DNA of 64,000 nucleotides from Bactericera cockerelli (GCA_024516035.1 JAMCCL010000072.1:1-64000); one strand, 5' to 3'; shown: positions 1-10,253, counted from the stretch's first letter. Program-made: numbers and translations. Notes: generated by a model not told the origin, from the letters alone.

Positions 1-1410
1 AAGGAATCTCCAAGTCTTTAGAGCTGTGAGACCTCGTATTGTATCTGCTTATATCGGATAAATAGCAGAAGGCACTGCGTAAATACTGTGGCTTTTCTGA
101 GCTAAGTATTTTGAATAAGAGAGTCAGGGCGTGAAGATCACGCCGTTGATCTAATCTTATCCAACCCAGTTGGGAATAGGAAGGTGAAACATGATAAAAT
201 TTTCGCAGATTGCACACATATCTTACACATGCATTTTGAGTCAACTGTAATTTGTGTCCTAAGTCCACACCGAATCCACAATAGACGGAGTCACAGTAGT
301 CAAAGTGCGGAAACACGAGTGATTTAATAAGTCTTCTTTTAAGATCCATTGGGCAAATATGTTTAAATTTTCCCAATGTGTACAAACAGAAGAACATGAG
401 TAACATGATTCGTCCAGGTTAAGGAATCATCAATCAGAACTCCCAAGTTCTTAGCATCATTCACAACAGAACAGAACCGGACAGAACCAGAGGTGGCAGA
501 TTAAGAGTTGGGAGAACTGATGAACAGAAATAACGTGTTCCAAGGATGAGTGCCTTGGATTTAGCAGGATTCGGGGACAAAAACAGTTCGCTGGCCCAAC
601 TGTGGAAAACCTCTAGCTCTCCATTCAACACACACATATTGTCTCAACGAGTTCCTCAACCAAGCAATGTGTATAGATCTGAATATCGTCTGCATAGACA
701 TGGTATTTGCAAGATTTAAAGACTCACCGGAGACCAGATATGTAAAGAGAAAAAAGTAGAGGGCCCAGGACGGAACCTTGCGGGACGCCTGAAGAGATGT
801 CTCTCCATCCAGAGACAGAGCAGCGCTGTTTAACACGCTGCCTTCGTCCTCGAAGGTAACTACCTATCCAAGACAAAGCAGACCCGGAAAAACGAAACTT
901 GCCCCAGATTGCTAGCAATACATAAAAGTCGACGGAATCGAACGCCTTGCTCATATCCAAGAGCACCAAAACCGTCAATTTTCTGTCGTCGATTGCCAAA
1001 CGAATATCGTCTGTCACTCTAAGAAGAGCAGTAGACGTGCTATGGCCTCGACGGAATCCGGATTGAACAGTCAAATGCTTCGATGTATTGCAAGATCTGC
1101 TGGGAAGCAACCTTTTCCAGGGCTTTAGAAAGAACTGGCAGTATTGCCACCGGGCGGAAATCGCTACAGGAGGCAGGACTTGAGACCTTATTCAAAGGTA
1201 TAATCTCTGCCGATCTCCATTCCGATGGAAATACTCCAGACATCAAGGATAGATTAAAAATCCGTGTGAACGATGGGAGGATAAGATCCAGAGACATCCT
1301 CACCATAGAAATATCGATTTCATCAAATCCCCTAGCCTTTGATCTGATAGCGCGAATCACTGTACTGACGGCTTCCTCCGATACCTCCTCAAAAGAGAAC
1401 CACACATAAT
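1..1410 (-). pseudogene. Jockey/CR1-type non-LTR retrotransposon reverse transcriptase, 5'-truncated and broken
   Basis: Read on the minus strand, this is the RT part of a LINE, the enzyme that copies the element RNA into DNA at the target site. The fingers region is open at 1040-1405 (DFRPVAILPVLSKALEKV). The palm lies at 724-1110 in another frame and carries FRRGHSTSTALL, LDMSKAFDSVD and GVPQGSVLGPLLFSLY. A frameshift therefore lies near 1060-1100. An in-frame TGA at 724-726 precedes the catalytic YADD at 685-696. Downstream sequence (480 to 1) still reads as thumb/C-terminal RT (SLVFPHFDYC and so on), so the element runs off the left edge of the window. The 5' end at about 1410 is truncated, with no endonuclease domain. 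It is a dead copy. Clade assignment is by motif only. Confidence 0.85.
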
Positions 1411-1506
1411 GGTCCTAATGTCCATGAATAAGGAATAAAAATAAAATAATAATGATAATAATAATGGTTTTATTTTAAAAATACATTCAAAAAGTATAAG
1501 TATTAT

Positions 1507-1512
1507 TTTATT
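1507..1512 (-). promoter_or_regulatory. polyadenylation signal of crystallin-like copy A
   Basis: AATAAA on the minus strand, about 155 bp beyond the stop codon, conserved at the equivalent place in copy B. Confidence 0.4.
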
Positions 1513-1664
1513 TAGACTGTCAGCGCAAGGCAGGTAGTCCCATTACGCCAACAGTTCGCCATGTCTCCGTGATTGTATTAAAAATACATATGTTGAAATT
1601 TTACTGTAAAAAAAAAAAAAAAATCCACAGTACGCTGTACCATTTCTCCTGTTTATCGAATTGA

Positions 1665-1985
1665 TTATCGACAGGGCCCAACTGATTTTATCTCTACAAA
1701 GTTCAGAACGTCAATTTTAAAGTCGTTCGCACTGTCCAGCTGCTGCGCCCAAAAGTGGCAGTCTTCCGCTAGGTAGAGACGGACACAGGTTCCGAAACTC
1801 CTAGCTGAGCCCACTGTCAGGCTTTGGTTCTGGCAGCGTTCGCCCTCTAGAGTCTCAGTGCTGCCCCTGAAGTGAGGGACAGAGTATATGGTGACGCGGT
1901 AATGGGAAGACGTTGCAGATTGTGTCTGGCATAGATCGAGGCTGATGAGTGCCAGAAGGCAGGAAAGAATGGGAAGCGATTTCAT
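1665..1985 (-). CDS. secreted beta/gamma-crystallin-like protein, copy A (C-terminus altered)
   Basis: A small secreted protein with one predicted beta/gamma-crystallin-like domain. An N-terminal hydrophobic signal peptide ends near LDLCQT. It is followed by the Greek-key signature VTIYSVPHFRGSTETLEG, with the aromatic-x-G corner, and a second strand set (CVRLYLAEDC ... FVEIKSVGPC). Family members bind calcium or act as structural or defence proteins; the role here is unknown. I prefer the Met at 1985, because it aligns with the only Met of copy B. The upstream Met at 2006 would add a KKKRK-rich leader absent from B. Compared with B, copy A lacks about four residues after ERCQ. It also has a small insertion just before the stop (TGTCGATAATC), which ends the protein at GPCR and removes the conserved FDKQEKWYSVL tail. 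It may be a functional variant or an early pseudogene. An AATAAA signal lies downstream at 1507-1512. Confidence 0.65.
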   Translation of the reverse strand: MKSLPILSCLLALISLDLCQTQSATSSHYRVTIYSVPHFRGSTETLEGERCQNQSLTVGSARSFGTCVRLYLAEDCHFWAQQLDSANDFKIDVLNFVEIKSVGPCR

Positions 1986-2128
1986 TTTTCTTTTCTTTTT
2001 TGACACTCTGCGTTTTCAGTAGTTTTTTGATGATTTGATTTTTAATGCTAAATTGGGGAAAAAATTGAGTAGTGAATTTATTTTCAACACTGTTCACACG
2101 CATTAATAATTCTGTTATTATTACATAT

Positions 2129-2250
2129 ACAGGATGTCAATGTTTTGGCGTCTCTTTAACATCTTGGTCATTTGAGACGGGGGTTTTACCCTCCACTTTT
2201 TGGAGACTCACAAACCAGACAGTAACCTCAACCTGCACTAATCTGGGCCG
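2129..2250 (-). mobile_element. SINE E tail fragment upstream of crystallin-like copy A
   Basis: On the minus strand it carries the landmarks of the E tail: ctggtttgtgagtctcc, then gtggagggtaaaacccccgt, then a cgtcaaaacattg-like end. The 5S or tRNA head is missing. Confidence 0.6.
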
Positions 2251-2304
2251 AAGAAATAATAATGGTTTTATTTTAAAAATACATTCAAAAAGCATAAGTA
2301 TTAT

Positions 2305-2310
2305 TTTATT
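2305..2310 (-). promoter_or_regulatory. polyadenylation signal of crystallin-like copy B
   Basis: AATAAA on the minus strand about 70 bp beyond the stop codon of the intact copy, at the paralogous place to the signal of copy A. Confidence 0.4.
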
Positions 2311-2378
2311 TAGACTGTCAGCGCAAGGCATCAGGTAGTCCCATTACGCCAACAGTTCGCCATGTCTCAATTTTAATT

Positions 2379-2768
2379 CTACAGAACGCTGTACCATTTC
2401 TCCTGCTTATCGAAGCGACAGGGCCCAACCGATTTTATCCCTACAAAGTCCAGACGGTCAATTGCAAAGTCGTTCGCATTGTCCAACTGTTGCGCCACTT
2501 TTCGGCTGCAGTCCTCCGTCGCGTACAGACGCACACAGGTGCCGAAACTCCTGGCTGAGCCGACTCTCATCAGATGGCTGAAGGGCAGTGCCTGGCAGCG
2601 TTGGCCCTCTAGCGTCAAAGTGCTGCCCTTGAAGTGAGGTTCGGCGTATATGGTGAGGCGGTAATGGGAAGACGTTACAGATTCTGTCTGGCATAGAGCG
2701 AGGCTGATGAGTGCCAGAAGGCAGTGGAGTGAAGCTACGCTGCTGGAAAGAATGGAAAGCGATTGCAT
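2379..2768 (-). CDS. secreted beta/gamma-crystallin-like protein, copy B (intact)
   Basis: An intact 129-residue single-exon frame. Residues 1-28 form a signal peptide (hydrophobic SLHCLLALISLALCQT); this copy has an extra SSSVASLH-type segment of six residues compared with A. A Greek-key motif follows at about residues 36-55 (LTIYAEPHFKGSTLTLEG), showing the Y/F-x4-F-x-G pattern. The second half (CVRLYATEDC ... DRLDFVGIKSVGPC) ends in RFDKQEKWYSVL. Five mature cysteines could form disulphides, in keeping with export. Length fits a one-domain beta/gamma-crystallin-like protein, shorter than the two-domain vertebrate lens forms. The start is the only in-frame Met before the signal peptide. The role is not known; extracellular matrix, epidermal or defence functions would all be inference. 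The fold call rests on motif only, and another small beta-rich secreted family is possible. Confidence 0.7.
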   Translation of the reverse strand: MQSLSILSSSVASLHCLLALISLALCQTESVTSSHYRLTIYAEPHFKGSTLTLEGQRCQALPFSHLMRVGSARSFGTCVRLYATEDCSRKVAQQLDNANDFAIDRLDFVGIKSVGPCRFDKQEKWYSVL

Positions 2769-2908
2769 TTTTTCTTTTGATTTTTTGACTCTGCGTTTTC
2801 AGTAGTTTTTGATGATTTGATTTTTAATGCTAAATTGGGGAAAAAATTGAGTAGTGAATTTATTTTCAACACTGTTCACACGCATTAATAAGTCTGTTAT
2901 TATTACAT

Positions 2909-3040
2909 ATACAGGATGACGAGGTTTTTGCGTCTCTTTAACATCCAGGTCATTTGAGACGGGGGTTTTACCCTCCATTCCCTGGAGACTCACAAACCAG
3001 TAAGTGTGATTTACCTACACCTGCACGGAGCTGGACCAGG
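2909..3040 (-). mobile_element. SINE E tail fragment upstream of crystallin-like copy B
   Basis: Paralogue of the 2129-2250 fragment, with ggagggtaaaacccccgtct on the minus strand. It was probably inserted before the gene duplication, because both units have it at the same place. Confidence 0.55.
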
Positions 3041-3172
3041 GCTTTTATCCTTCTTTTTTCTAAGAGGGGAAGCTCATGCCAAGAAGTAAGGGACTCAGAC
3101 AATTCAGACATGGACCGCCCGGTATTCATGCCTGCCTACCCACTGGTGACTTTATATTGAAAACGAACTAGA

Positions 3173-3484
3173 AGTCACCGTGGCAGAGTGAGTTAGCGCG
3201 CTAGGCATTGCACGCACGGTGACCTGGGTTCGATTCCCAGCGGGGCAGGATTTTTTCTGCTCTGTTCTTGGGTGTTCGGGGTCCACTCATACCTCGTGAG
3301 GAAAAATGAGTAGTTACTTGTATGAGTAACGACCAGTGGCGGCATTACCAGAGTAAAAAGAAATTAGTGCAATAGAATAATTCGAAAAGTACAGGAGGCT
3401 CTTAGTAATGCTGCGCTACCCACAAAAATTGTGAAGAGGCCTTGTGCTTCAGCACAAATAAAACCATACATACATACATACATA
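3173..3484 (+). mobile_element. SINE A, full copy with tRNA-like head
   Basis: The tRNA-like head at 3173-3246 has A box gtggcagagtgagttagcgc, an Ala(TGC)-like anticodon loop ttgcacg and B box ggttcgattcc. The family body follows (gttcggggtccactcatacc, then cgaccagtggcggcattac), and the copy ends in a (cata)n tail. Related copies lie at 23.5, 25.7, 35.3, 35.5, 41.4, 41.7 and 47.5 kb. Confidence 0.85.
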
Positions 3485-3907
3485 TTGAAAACGAATATTT
3501 ATTAGCAGTGTTTAGCTAGCAACTGCCATCAAGCAGTGTCAAATTTCGCCATCCGAAACAGAGTATAATTTTTTTGGGACTTAAAACTGACAATCATTTT
3601 TTTTTTTTGGTAGGTACATTAATTTCTTTATGATAATATAGGAAAAGTTGCCTTAGTTTTAGTTTGAAATTCCTATTTGAAAAACAGTACCAGCTATCAC
3701 GGGACACTAACAATTAATTGACATGAAAAAGAAAAAACATTTACTGTCAAATTTTATTTTTTTGGACAAACAAACTATATTTCTCGTTGAAAACTAAGAG
3801 AGGACTCTAAAGATGTTATCACACAGAATAGATACTTCACATTTTCATTACTTTTTATGTATCTGATAGTAAAAAACTGCATCTTAGATATCTTATTATT
3901 CTACATA
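3485..3907. other. AT-rich spacer, nothing recognised
   Basis: No coding frame with plausible composition, RNA gene or repeat relative within the window was seen. Confidence 0.5.
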
Positions 3908-4088
3908 GTCTAGAACAGCGGTTCCCAACCGGTGGGCCGCGGCAGCTCGCTACTGGGCCGCGGATGCTGGCCGAAACTCAAGACATAATATTAAAATAGA
4001 GCAAAATAAGTAGGGGTGGGCCGCAAAATTGTTTTAAAAATATTATGGGGCCTCCAAGCTAAAATGGTTGGGAACCGCTGGTCTAGAA
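3908..4088. mobile_element. hAT-type MITE with perfect 8-bp target duplication
   Basis: The 165-bp element (3916-4080) starts cagcggttcccaacc and ends ggttgggaaccgctg, a typical hAT terminus. It is flanked on both sides by gtctagaa (3908-3915 and 4081-4088). It has no coding capacity. An intact target duplication suggests a fairly recent insertion. Confidence 0.9.
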
Positions 4089-4143
4089 CGCAATGATCAG
4101 TGCCTTGTTCAAATTTACAGTGGCAGACTCTATTAAGACTTTC

Positions 4144-4362
4144 GTCCCGGTAGCTTAGTGGTAAAGGCGACACTCTATGAATCCATGGATTCCGGAGGTC
4201 GTGGGTTCGAAACCCAGCAGGGACATAACAAGTTATCCTCCCATTTGGGATTTTTATCACATGGTAATTTGTTTTGGGCTTACTGCTGGAATAATGGGAC
4301 TTTAGTAGTCTCAATCGGCCAGTATAAATAATGCGATATTATCATTACTATTATTATTAATC
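4144..4362 (+). mobile_element. SINE B, full copy
   Basis: tRNA-like head gtcccggtagcttagtggta with B box gggttcgaaaccc at about 4201-4215. The body has ttactgctggaataatggga, and the copy ends in a run of att units. The family has plus copies here and at 40.1 kb and minus copies at 8.7, 16.3, 26.9, 43.4, 56.3 and 59.0 kb. Confidence 0.85.
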
Positions 4363-4436
4363 TACTGTTAAGTCTTTGATGAGGTAGTAAATTAATGTTT
4401 AGGTTGGGAGACTGAGAATATAGATGATGGAAAGAA

Positions 4437-4571
4437 AAGAAAAAGTAATTTAAAAAGTGAGAAAGAAAGAGAGAGAAAATGAGAAGAAAAGAAAGACAGA
4501 GATAGTTGAGGCTAAAGATTAAAAGGTAACATGGGATCTCTTAAGTGGGATAAGATTAAGTAATAAATAAC

Positions 4572-4613
<42 letters not shown>

Positions 4614-5055
4614 AATAATGCAGCATAAAGTGGCATTTTTTTAGTAAAGAACAGTGTTAAAAACATACACAAAAAGAGGAAAGATGGAGAGTAATAAGAG
4701 AGAAGGGGAGAGAGATGAGAGAGAAAAGGGGAGAGAGAGAGATAAAAGAGGAATAGGGAGGGAGCTAAGAGACCGAGAGAAGGGAAAGACACAGAAAGGA
4801 AGCGAAGAGAAAAGAGAGTGAAAAAGGGAGAGTCAGAGGTCAAGGAAATGATAAAGAGATAAACACAGCATTGATATAGAGAAATATAATGAAGGAAAGA
4901 GAGGAAGAGGACGAGAGAGACAGAGAGAGTGAGATAGAGAGAAAGAGAGAGAGAGAGAGAAAGAGAGGGAGGGAGAGAGAGAGAAAGAGAGAGAGAGGGA
5001 GGGAGAGAGAGAGAGAAAGAGAGAAAGGGTGAGGAAAGAGAGAGAAGTAAAACAG
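4437..5055. repeat. GA-rich microsatellite region
   Basis: Impure (GA)n with the purest run at 4573-4611. The Ser/Leu-rich minus-strand frames here are artefacts of CT repeats. Confidence 0.9.
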
Positions 5056-5194
5056 GAGAAATTATTTATGTCTACGTGAAAAACCCAAGTTGAGATTTTT
5101 TTCAATTTCTCACAACTTTCCCGCCTACAAATTCTACAAGATGTATTCCCCAGGGAGCTGTAGACCTTACCTTAAAGTTCACGATTTATGAGTC

Positions 5195-5790
5195 CATGGG
5201 TCACATTAGAAAGTAGGATTACAGGGAGGATAATTGAAGACGGGTCACACTATAAAGTAGGATTACAGGGAGGATAATGGATGACGGGTCACAATAGAAA
5301 GTAGGATTACGGCGAGGATAATAGAAGACGGGTCACATTATAAAGTAGGATTATAATGAGGATTATTGAAGACGGGTCACATTATAAAGTAGGATTACAG
5401 CGAGGATAATGGAAGACGGGTCACACTATAAAGTAGGATTATAGCGAGGATAATGGAAGACGGGTTACATTATAAAGTAGGATTACAACAAGAATAATGG
5501 AAGATGGGTCACATAAGAAAGTAGGATTACAGGGAGGATAATAGAAGACGGGTCACATAAGAAAGTAGGATTACAGCGAGGATAATTGATGACGGGTCAC
5601 ATTAGAAAGTAGGATTACGGCGAGGATAATGGAAAACGGGTCACATAAGAAAATAGGATTACAGCGTGGATAATGGATGACGGGTCACATTAAAAAATAG
5701 GATTACAGCGAGGATAATGGAAGACGGGTCACATTAGAAAGTAGGATTACAGCGAGGATAATGGAAGACGGGTCACATAAGAAAGTAGGT
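5195..5790. repeat. minisatellite, unit about 43-44 bp, about 14 copies
   Basis: Each unit reads roughly gggtcacattagaaagtagg then attacagcgaggataatgga. Units differ at cattag/cataag/cactat and ggaagac/ggatgac. Unit starts fall at about 5200, 5243, 5286, 5330, 5374, 5417, 5462, 5505, 5549, 5595, 5639, 5683, 5726 and 5770. Confidence 0.9.
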
Positions 5791-5939
5791 ACCTACCTTT
5801 TTTTCTAATTTTCAACAACAACAAAAAATGACAGGTACCTATTTCAGCAACTTTCTTCTCTCTTTTATTTGAATTCCGTACAACTACGTTCAAATCCGGA
5901 AAACTGTACAATATACATATTATTATATTTTTTCTTCTC

Positions 5940-6000
5940 ATTTATTTGAGTACCTATTATTTGAGTACCTATTTATTTGAGTACCTATTATTTGAGTGAG
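5940..6000. repeat. short tandem repeat of an atttgagtacct unit
   Basis: Four or five copies of (t)atttgagtacctatt directly in tandem. Confidence 0.7.
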
Positions 6001-6007
6001 CAAATAA

Positions 6008-6100
6008 TCATAACACTCTGAGGGTTGGTGGTAAAAAAATCTCTGAGCATCAACCTCGCCTGGTGGTTAGCTTCAACTACAGAGTGTTATTATCATTGTT
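6008..6100 (+). mobile_element. SINE G tail fragment
   Basis: Carries the G-tail landmarks actctgagggttggtggtaa and aacctcgcctggtggttag, then ends in attattatcat. Compare the full copy at 59998-60240. Confidence 0.65.
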
Positions 6101-6349
6101 CACGCGTCATCAAGAATGCTAGCCCAATTTTCATTTTCCATCATCAAAAAAAAAAACATAATATTTCAAGTATTTTTCTTTAGTACCTACATAAAACTGC
6201 AATATGAGGGTCATTTTTATTTTATGTTCTTCCAACAAACTATTTCTTTCACCAGGATAAGATAAAAAGAAGAACTTAGTTAACTGTCGTCAGTGGCGAT
6301 AATTAACTCTGAGCATACCCTAAGTGCGCGGCCACAGCGGAGGCCTATA

Positions 6350-6757
6350 CCCGAATAGCTCAGTGGTTAAGCACTCGCTTGCCATGCGCAAGGTCCCGGG
6401 CTCGAACCTCTGCGGTGACAAAATTTGTATTCAAAACTTGGTTACAGTTGTTTGTGAGGGATACTTACTTGTTTGTGAGGGATATTTTTTGATATTGTTC
6501 CTCGACTTCCAAACCAGAGTCCCAATACTTGAAAGTCTCTTTCACCATATGAGTCACCATATTTTTGTGAGATATGGAATGCAGCCATTGTAGGAAATAG
6601 ATAGTATACGTACATATTGTGTCACTTCTTGCCCGTCATAAGGGAGGCATACTACGGGATGGGCGGGCTACATCACAGACTGACAGACCACAAGCGTCTA
6701 CAGTAGCTCCTGTTTCATGGCTACGAAATAAAAAAGGCTGTGAAACATTTATCTATA
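6350..6757 (+). mobile_element. SINE D, full copy
   Basis: tRNA-like head (cccgaatagctcagtggtta, a Gly(GCC)-like loop in cgcttgccatgcgc, B box gggctcgaacc). It is followed by a long body ending in gtagctcctgtttcatggct, acgaaataaaaaaggctgtg. The second copy at 10.25 kb lacks about 110 bp of the middle. Confidence 0.8.
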
Positions 6758-7010
6758 AAAAAGTGGGCGAACACGAGGCGAATCTTTAAAAAAGTGGGCT
6801 AGCCCGGACCCAATAGTCGAGTCTCGGCCCGGGCCTAAGTATTTTCTGAGAAACCGAACAGTAGCTTTCAATTCCAGAAAAGCGATGGTTTTTTGAGGAA
6901 AACCGTCTAGACATTAAAAAACATTGCAGCTTCCAAGAGCTCCTAGGTGTTTGTAATACGGGGAAGTGAGAAGGAGTGAACTATCTTCAAAGGTTGGGTG
7001 GAAGAGATTG
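6758..7010. other. spacer, nothing recognised apart from a LINE 3'-end relic at its edge
   Basis: The right edge (6994-7012) reads ggttgggtggaagagattg, the inverse of a motif in the LINE 3' ends at 8.6 and 59.4 kb. The rest has no recognisable gene or repeat. Confidence 0.35.
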
Positions 7011-7017
7011 GTTGGGC

Positions 7018-7110
7018 AATGCATTTGTAATCAAGTTAGGACGCTAGTCTGGTAATCCAGGTAGCGTAGGGATCCGTTGGTTCGAATCATAGTTTCTCCT
7101 AGAACCCCTC
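7018..7110 (+). mobile_element. SINE G head, truncated copy
   Basis: Carries gacgctagtctggtaatcca, then gggatccgttggttcgaatc. These match the tRNA-like head of the complete G copy at 60.0 kb. The tail is absent. Confidence 0.55.
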
Positions 7111-7344
7111 TTAATAGAATGTGCCACTGTATATTGAAACATGGCACTTCTAATTAATAAAGTTTTTATCGATTATTTCTACATACTCTAGTCTCTATGG
7201 CCTAGGGAATATGTAGAATAATAAAATAACTAATATATTATGCAGTTAATTTCTTTTTTTTTATCAGACATAGTTATAGTGTCCCAAGATAAATGGTACT
7301 ATTTTTTCAAACAGAGTTGTTTCACAAAAATCTTATAGAAATAA

Positions 7345-7500
7345 ACCGACCTCAGTAGCTTGCGGAGGAACCGAGTTCCTTCCCATTGACCTTTTTTTTA
7401 CCGACTTCCTTCCTGGTCATTGTTTTGACCTTACCGACTTGCTTCCCGTTGAGTTCCTCCCCGATAACGACTTGCTTCCCGTTTACCTGGTCTAAAAGAA
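7345..7500 (+). mobile_element. truncated SINE C head followed by a short direct repeat
   Basis: The first 19 bases (accgacctcagtagcttgc) match the SINE C start, then homology stops. The following 120 bp has imperfect repeats of accgacttgcttcccgttga. Confidence 0.45.
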
Positions 7501-7519
7501 AAATAAAATAAAGGCGCCT

Positions 7520-7740
7520 TGATCGATAAGGCGGCGGACCGCTTTGACTAACTTTTTTATTACTCATCCTAGATGACATATCAAATCCATTGATTTTGGG
7601 TTGATGATTACGAATTTGGCACTGATTTTTAGCTATCGTTACCGTTGAGTCACCAGTAGCGGATTTCGACTTCTTTTTGGGGGATAAAGAGAGCAGTCTG
7701 ATGTTTACACCAGATTTTTTCACTGCTATAATAAATAAGT
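7520..7740. repeat. dispersed repeat H, copy 1
   Basis: Shares about 200 bp with 33150-33360, including tttttagctatcgttaccgt and tgagtcaccagtagcggatt. Element class unknown. Confidence 0.65.
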
Positions 7741-7899
7741 ATTTGTACCGTACATAATTATGTCTTTTATATTTAATAATGATAAAAAACATTGTAATCC
7801 TTCTATGTTTGCTATAACCTAGCCCCATAGATGATGTTAATTGTTACCATGTATAACATGAGAAATAAAACATAATAATAATTATAGATAGGTTGTATA

Positions 7900-8222
7900 C
7901 CAATTTCAACTTTTTATTAACCACAGCAAGTTTTGTTCGATGGCTCTTCTTATTCCTCTTCTCTGTTCAACAAGAAACTTAATATGACAAGGAAAAGCTT
8001 AAAGACTCTGGACTGACTATGGTAAACTTTATCTAGTAAAGTCTTTGAGGGAAATTATGATAAACTTTTATCACAATCAGTTAAGTATTTAACAGGGGAG
8101 GGGGGGGGGGGGGGGGGGGGACGGCGCTGGCGTGGTGTGTGGGGGGCGAATAATCAAGTTTTCTTTTTGAACAAGAAAATTAACATGAATAGGAAAAGCT
8201 TAGAGACGGATTATTATAAACT
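7900..8222. repeat. imperfect direct repeat interrupted by a poly-G tract
   Basis: The phrase aggaaaagcttaaagactc ... aaactttatc near 7990-8035 recurs at 8193-8228 as aggaaaagcttagagac ... aaactttatc. Between them, 8097-8120 is an almost pure G run, likely error-prone in sequencing. Confidence 0.5.
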
Positions 8223-8224
8223 TT

Positions 8225-8655
8225 ATCAACTATTATTATTATTTTACACTTTATTAATAAGGACATATTATGTACAAACAGATAATTACAAATTCATAAA
8301 CAATATAAGAAAAATAAATTGGAAAAAATATAAGAAAGAAAAAGAAAATGGAAAAAACTAATAAAATATAGACATTTGTCCCAAATTACTTCATGACTTA
8401 ATCAACAAACTGCATCACACATACACCAAGACTATTTACCTGATCTTCCTGTGGTTACATTAGCAGAAAGATAACAACATGATCTACATCAAGACAACAT
8501 TTAACAAGCCACAGAAGACACACAGGATAATAAGAACAATTAAGGGGAAAGCAGATAAGTCAAAAACAGGAGCCGCTCCCCCAAATTATTATTTGCTACA
8601 GAGAGACACTGGTTCCATCTAAAGGCCGGGGTTATTGCCTTTGGTAATCTCTTCC
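8225..8655 (-). mobile_element. LINE 3'-end relic (non-coding)
   Basis: Shares attattattattttacacttt at one end and ggcaataaccccggcc-type sequence plus gggtggaagagattaccaaa at the other with 59235-59460 and partly with 26340-26420. The arrangement suggests a LINE 3' untranslated end. No coding part is present. Confidence 0.4.
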
Positions 8656-8826
8656 ACCCAACTAGAGTCCCATTATTCCAGCAGTAAGACGTATTATGAT
8701 GTGGTAAAAATCCCAAATGGGAGGATAACTTGTCATGTGCCGGCTGGGTTTCGAACCCACGACCTCTTGGAATCTCTGGATTCACCACAGAGTGCCGCCT
8801 TTATAGCACTGAGCTACGGGGACGGA
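8656..8826 (-). mobile_element. SINE B copy
   Basis: Minus-strand head gtccccgtagctcagtgcta, B box gggttcgaaaccc, then body ttactgctggaataatggga. Confidence 0.85.
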
Positions 8827-8879
8827 CTAATAAATAATTTAATAATATTAATAGGGCGATATTATTCTGAGCTTTAAAA

Positions 8880-10040
8880 ACAGAGATTTTTTTATGGATT
8901 GACAGCATAATAATACCTGTGTACCCTGTTCCAATGAAAAATTTTCAAACTAGATTATTATAGCTAAAAACTTTCGAACAAGTTTTCCAACTTTAAAAAT
9001 TAACGAACTTTGATAGCCCCCCTCCCCTCCTCTTCCTCTCTTTAAACTTTAAAGTATTATCTAGGTCGATGCTAAATTATTATAATTAATTTATTGCTGT
9101 CTATAGGGAAATTAAACTTTGCCCTTTTCTTAATAGCGAGAAATAGTTAAGACAGAACTTTCAACCCGTTCCTATAAGCTCTTTTGGCTCTGTCTCTTTT
9201 GGCAAGTGTTATGTGTTAGGCCCGAAATATGAAACATGATTCGATTTAACTAGTGGTTCTGTGAACTTTAAACCTCACACAGATTCAACTATCGCATTAT
9301 AAATGTTCAATTAATCATGAGGACATTGAGACCTTTCATTCAATACCCTACTCGATAGGTTTTAATTAAAAAATATCAACCGTCCCTTTTTTTGGCTCTT
9401 TTTCGATTTTTTACCACAGTGTGGCCCCCTTAGTTTTCACGATCACCAAATTTGAACTACAGAACTCAAATATATTTTTTATCGACTCTAAAAATTTCAA
9501 GAGCCTTTCTTTTTTCAATAAAAATAGAAAAATCGTTTTCAATTGCCACCAAAACGTCCCACATTTGGCCTGAGTGGCCTAATTCGGCTCAGAAACTATA
9601 AGTAAAATTCTAGGTCCCCAATAAACAGGTATACAAAATTTCATCAACTTTGAAGAATCCGTTCGAGAGTTATAGCGGAACAGAGAGACAGACAAACGAA
9701 ATCCAAATCGTCCAGTATGCAAGTTAAAACAGAACCTCACTTTGTGAGGTCACTTCGCTCCTTCACTGTGTTCGGTTGACTAATCCACTATGTCTTAACA
9801 CATCCTCTACTGGGAATTTTAACCAATCCATGCACAATAATCTTCTTTTTTCACTTTGCCTTTTCCCAATACTACTTCAAACTCACTACCGAGAGGAATC
9901 GTACCTCTGATGCCACATAATTAAGTTATATGGTTATAGGGGTAATGTAAAGCCATTATGGCATGTTTATTAACGGCAAGAAACCATTTACAATCGTTAC
10001 ATAAATGTAGATATTAAAGTTATAATTATTATATCCCTTC
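8880..10040. other. AT-rich region with decayed repeat
   Basis: No gene seen. Sequence around 9420-9730 (tatacaaaatttcatcaact, cgttcgagagttatagcgga, agagacagacaaacgaaat) looks like the interior of a non-autonomous transposon, but no other copy lies in the window. Confidence 0.35.
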
Positions 10041-10044
10041 ATGT

Positions 10045-10125
10045 ATTGTCGCCTCAGGTCGCTATGAGTTTGACGCTGGGTTTCGAACCTAGTGCGCTAC
10101 ACCATGCTACCAGCACCCTTCCAGG
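10045..10125 (-). mobile_element. degenerate tRNA-like SINE head
   Basis: On the minus strand tgctggtagcatggtgtagc and a B-box-like aggttcgaaaccc. It cannot fold as an intact tRNA, so a SINE relic is more likely than a gene. Confidence 0.4.
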
Positions 10126-10253
10126 AATTTATGAGTTGGAGAAAAAATTTAATACAGAAATTAATGAATAGGGAAGGAAAGGGTTAACAGGCGCGGCAGG
10201 TGGGAAAAAATTTTGGGGTGCTGCCACATAAACTGGATTAAATTGGGATTTAC

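Larger units (their letters stand above)
1455..3040. repeat. tandem segmental duplication (period about 0.8 kb) carrying the crystallin-like pair
   Basis: Two direct units, about 1455-2250 and 2251-3040, share the 3' flank (for example gccaacagttcgccatgtct at 1548 and 2348), the gene and about 210 bp of upstream sequence. Each unit ends in a SINE-tail fragment in minus orientation. Units differ by scattered substitutions and small indels, so this is a duplication of moderate age. Confidence 0.85.

Noticed and set aside
1985..2006. Upstream Met as start of crystallin-like copy A
   Set aside because: It would place KKKRK before the signal peptide and has no counterpart in copy B.
3173..3246. 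Functional tRNA genes (also at 4144, 6350, 17224, 38131, 40068 and 60008)
   Set aside because: Each tRNA-like part is followed by a family-specific body found at many sites, and stems are imperfect. They are SINE heads.
5195..5790. CRISPR array
   Set aside because: Units are contiguous with no unique spacers, and this is a eukaryotic genome. It is a minisatellite.
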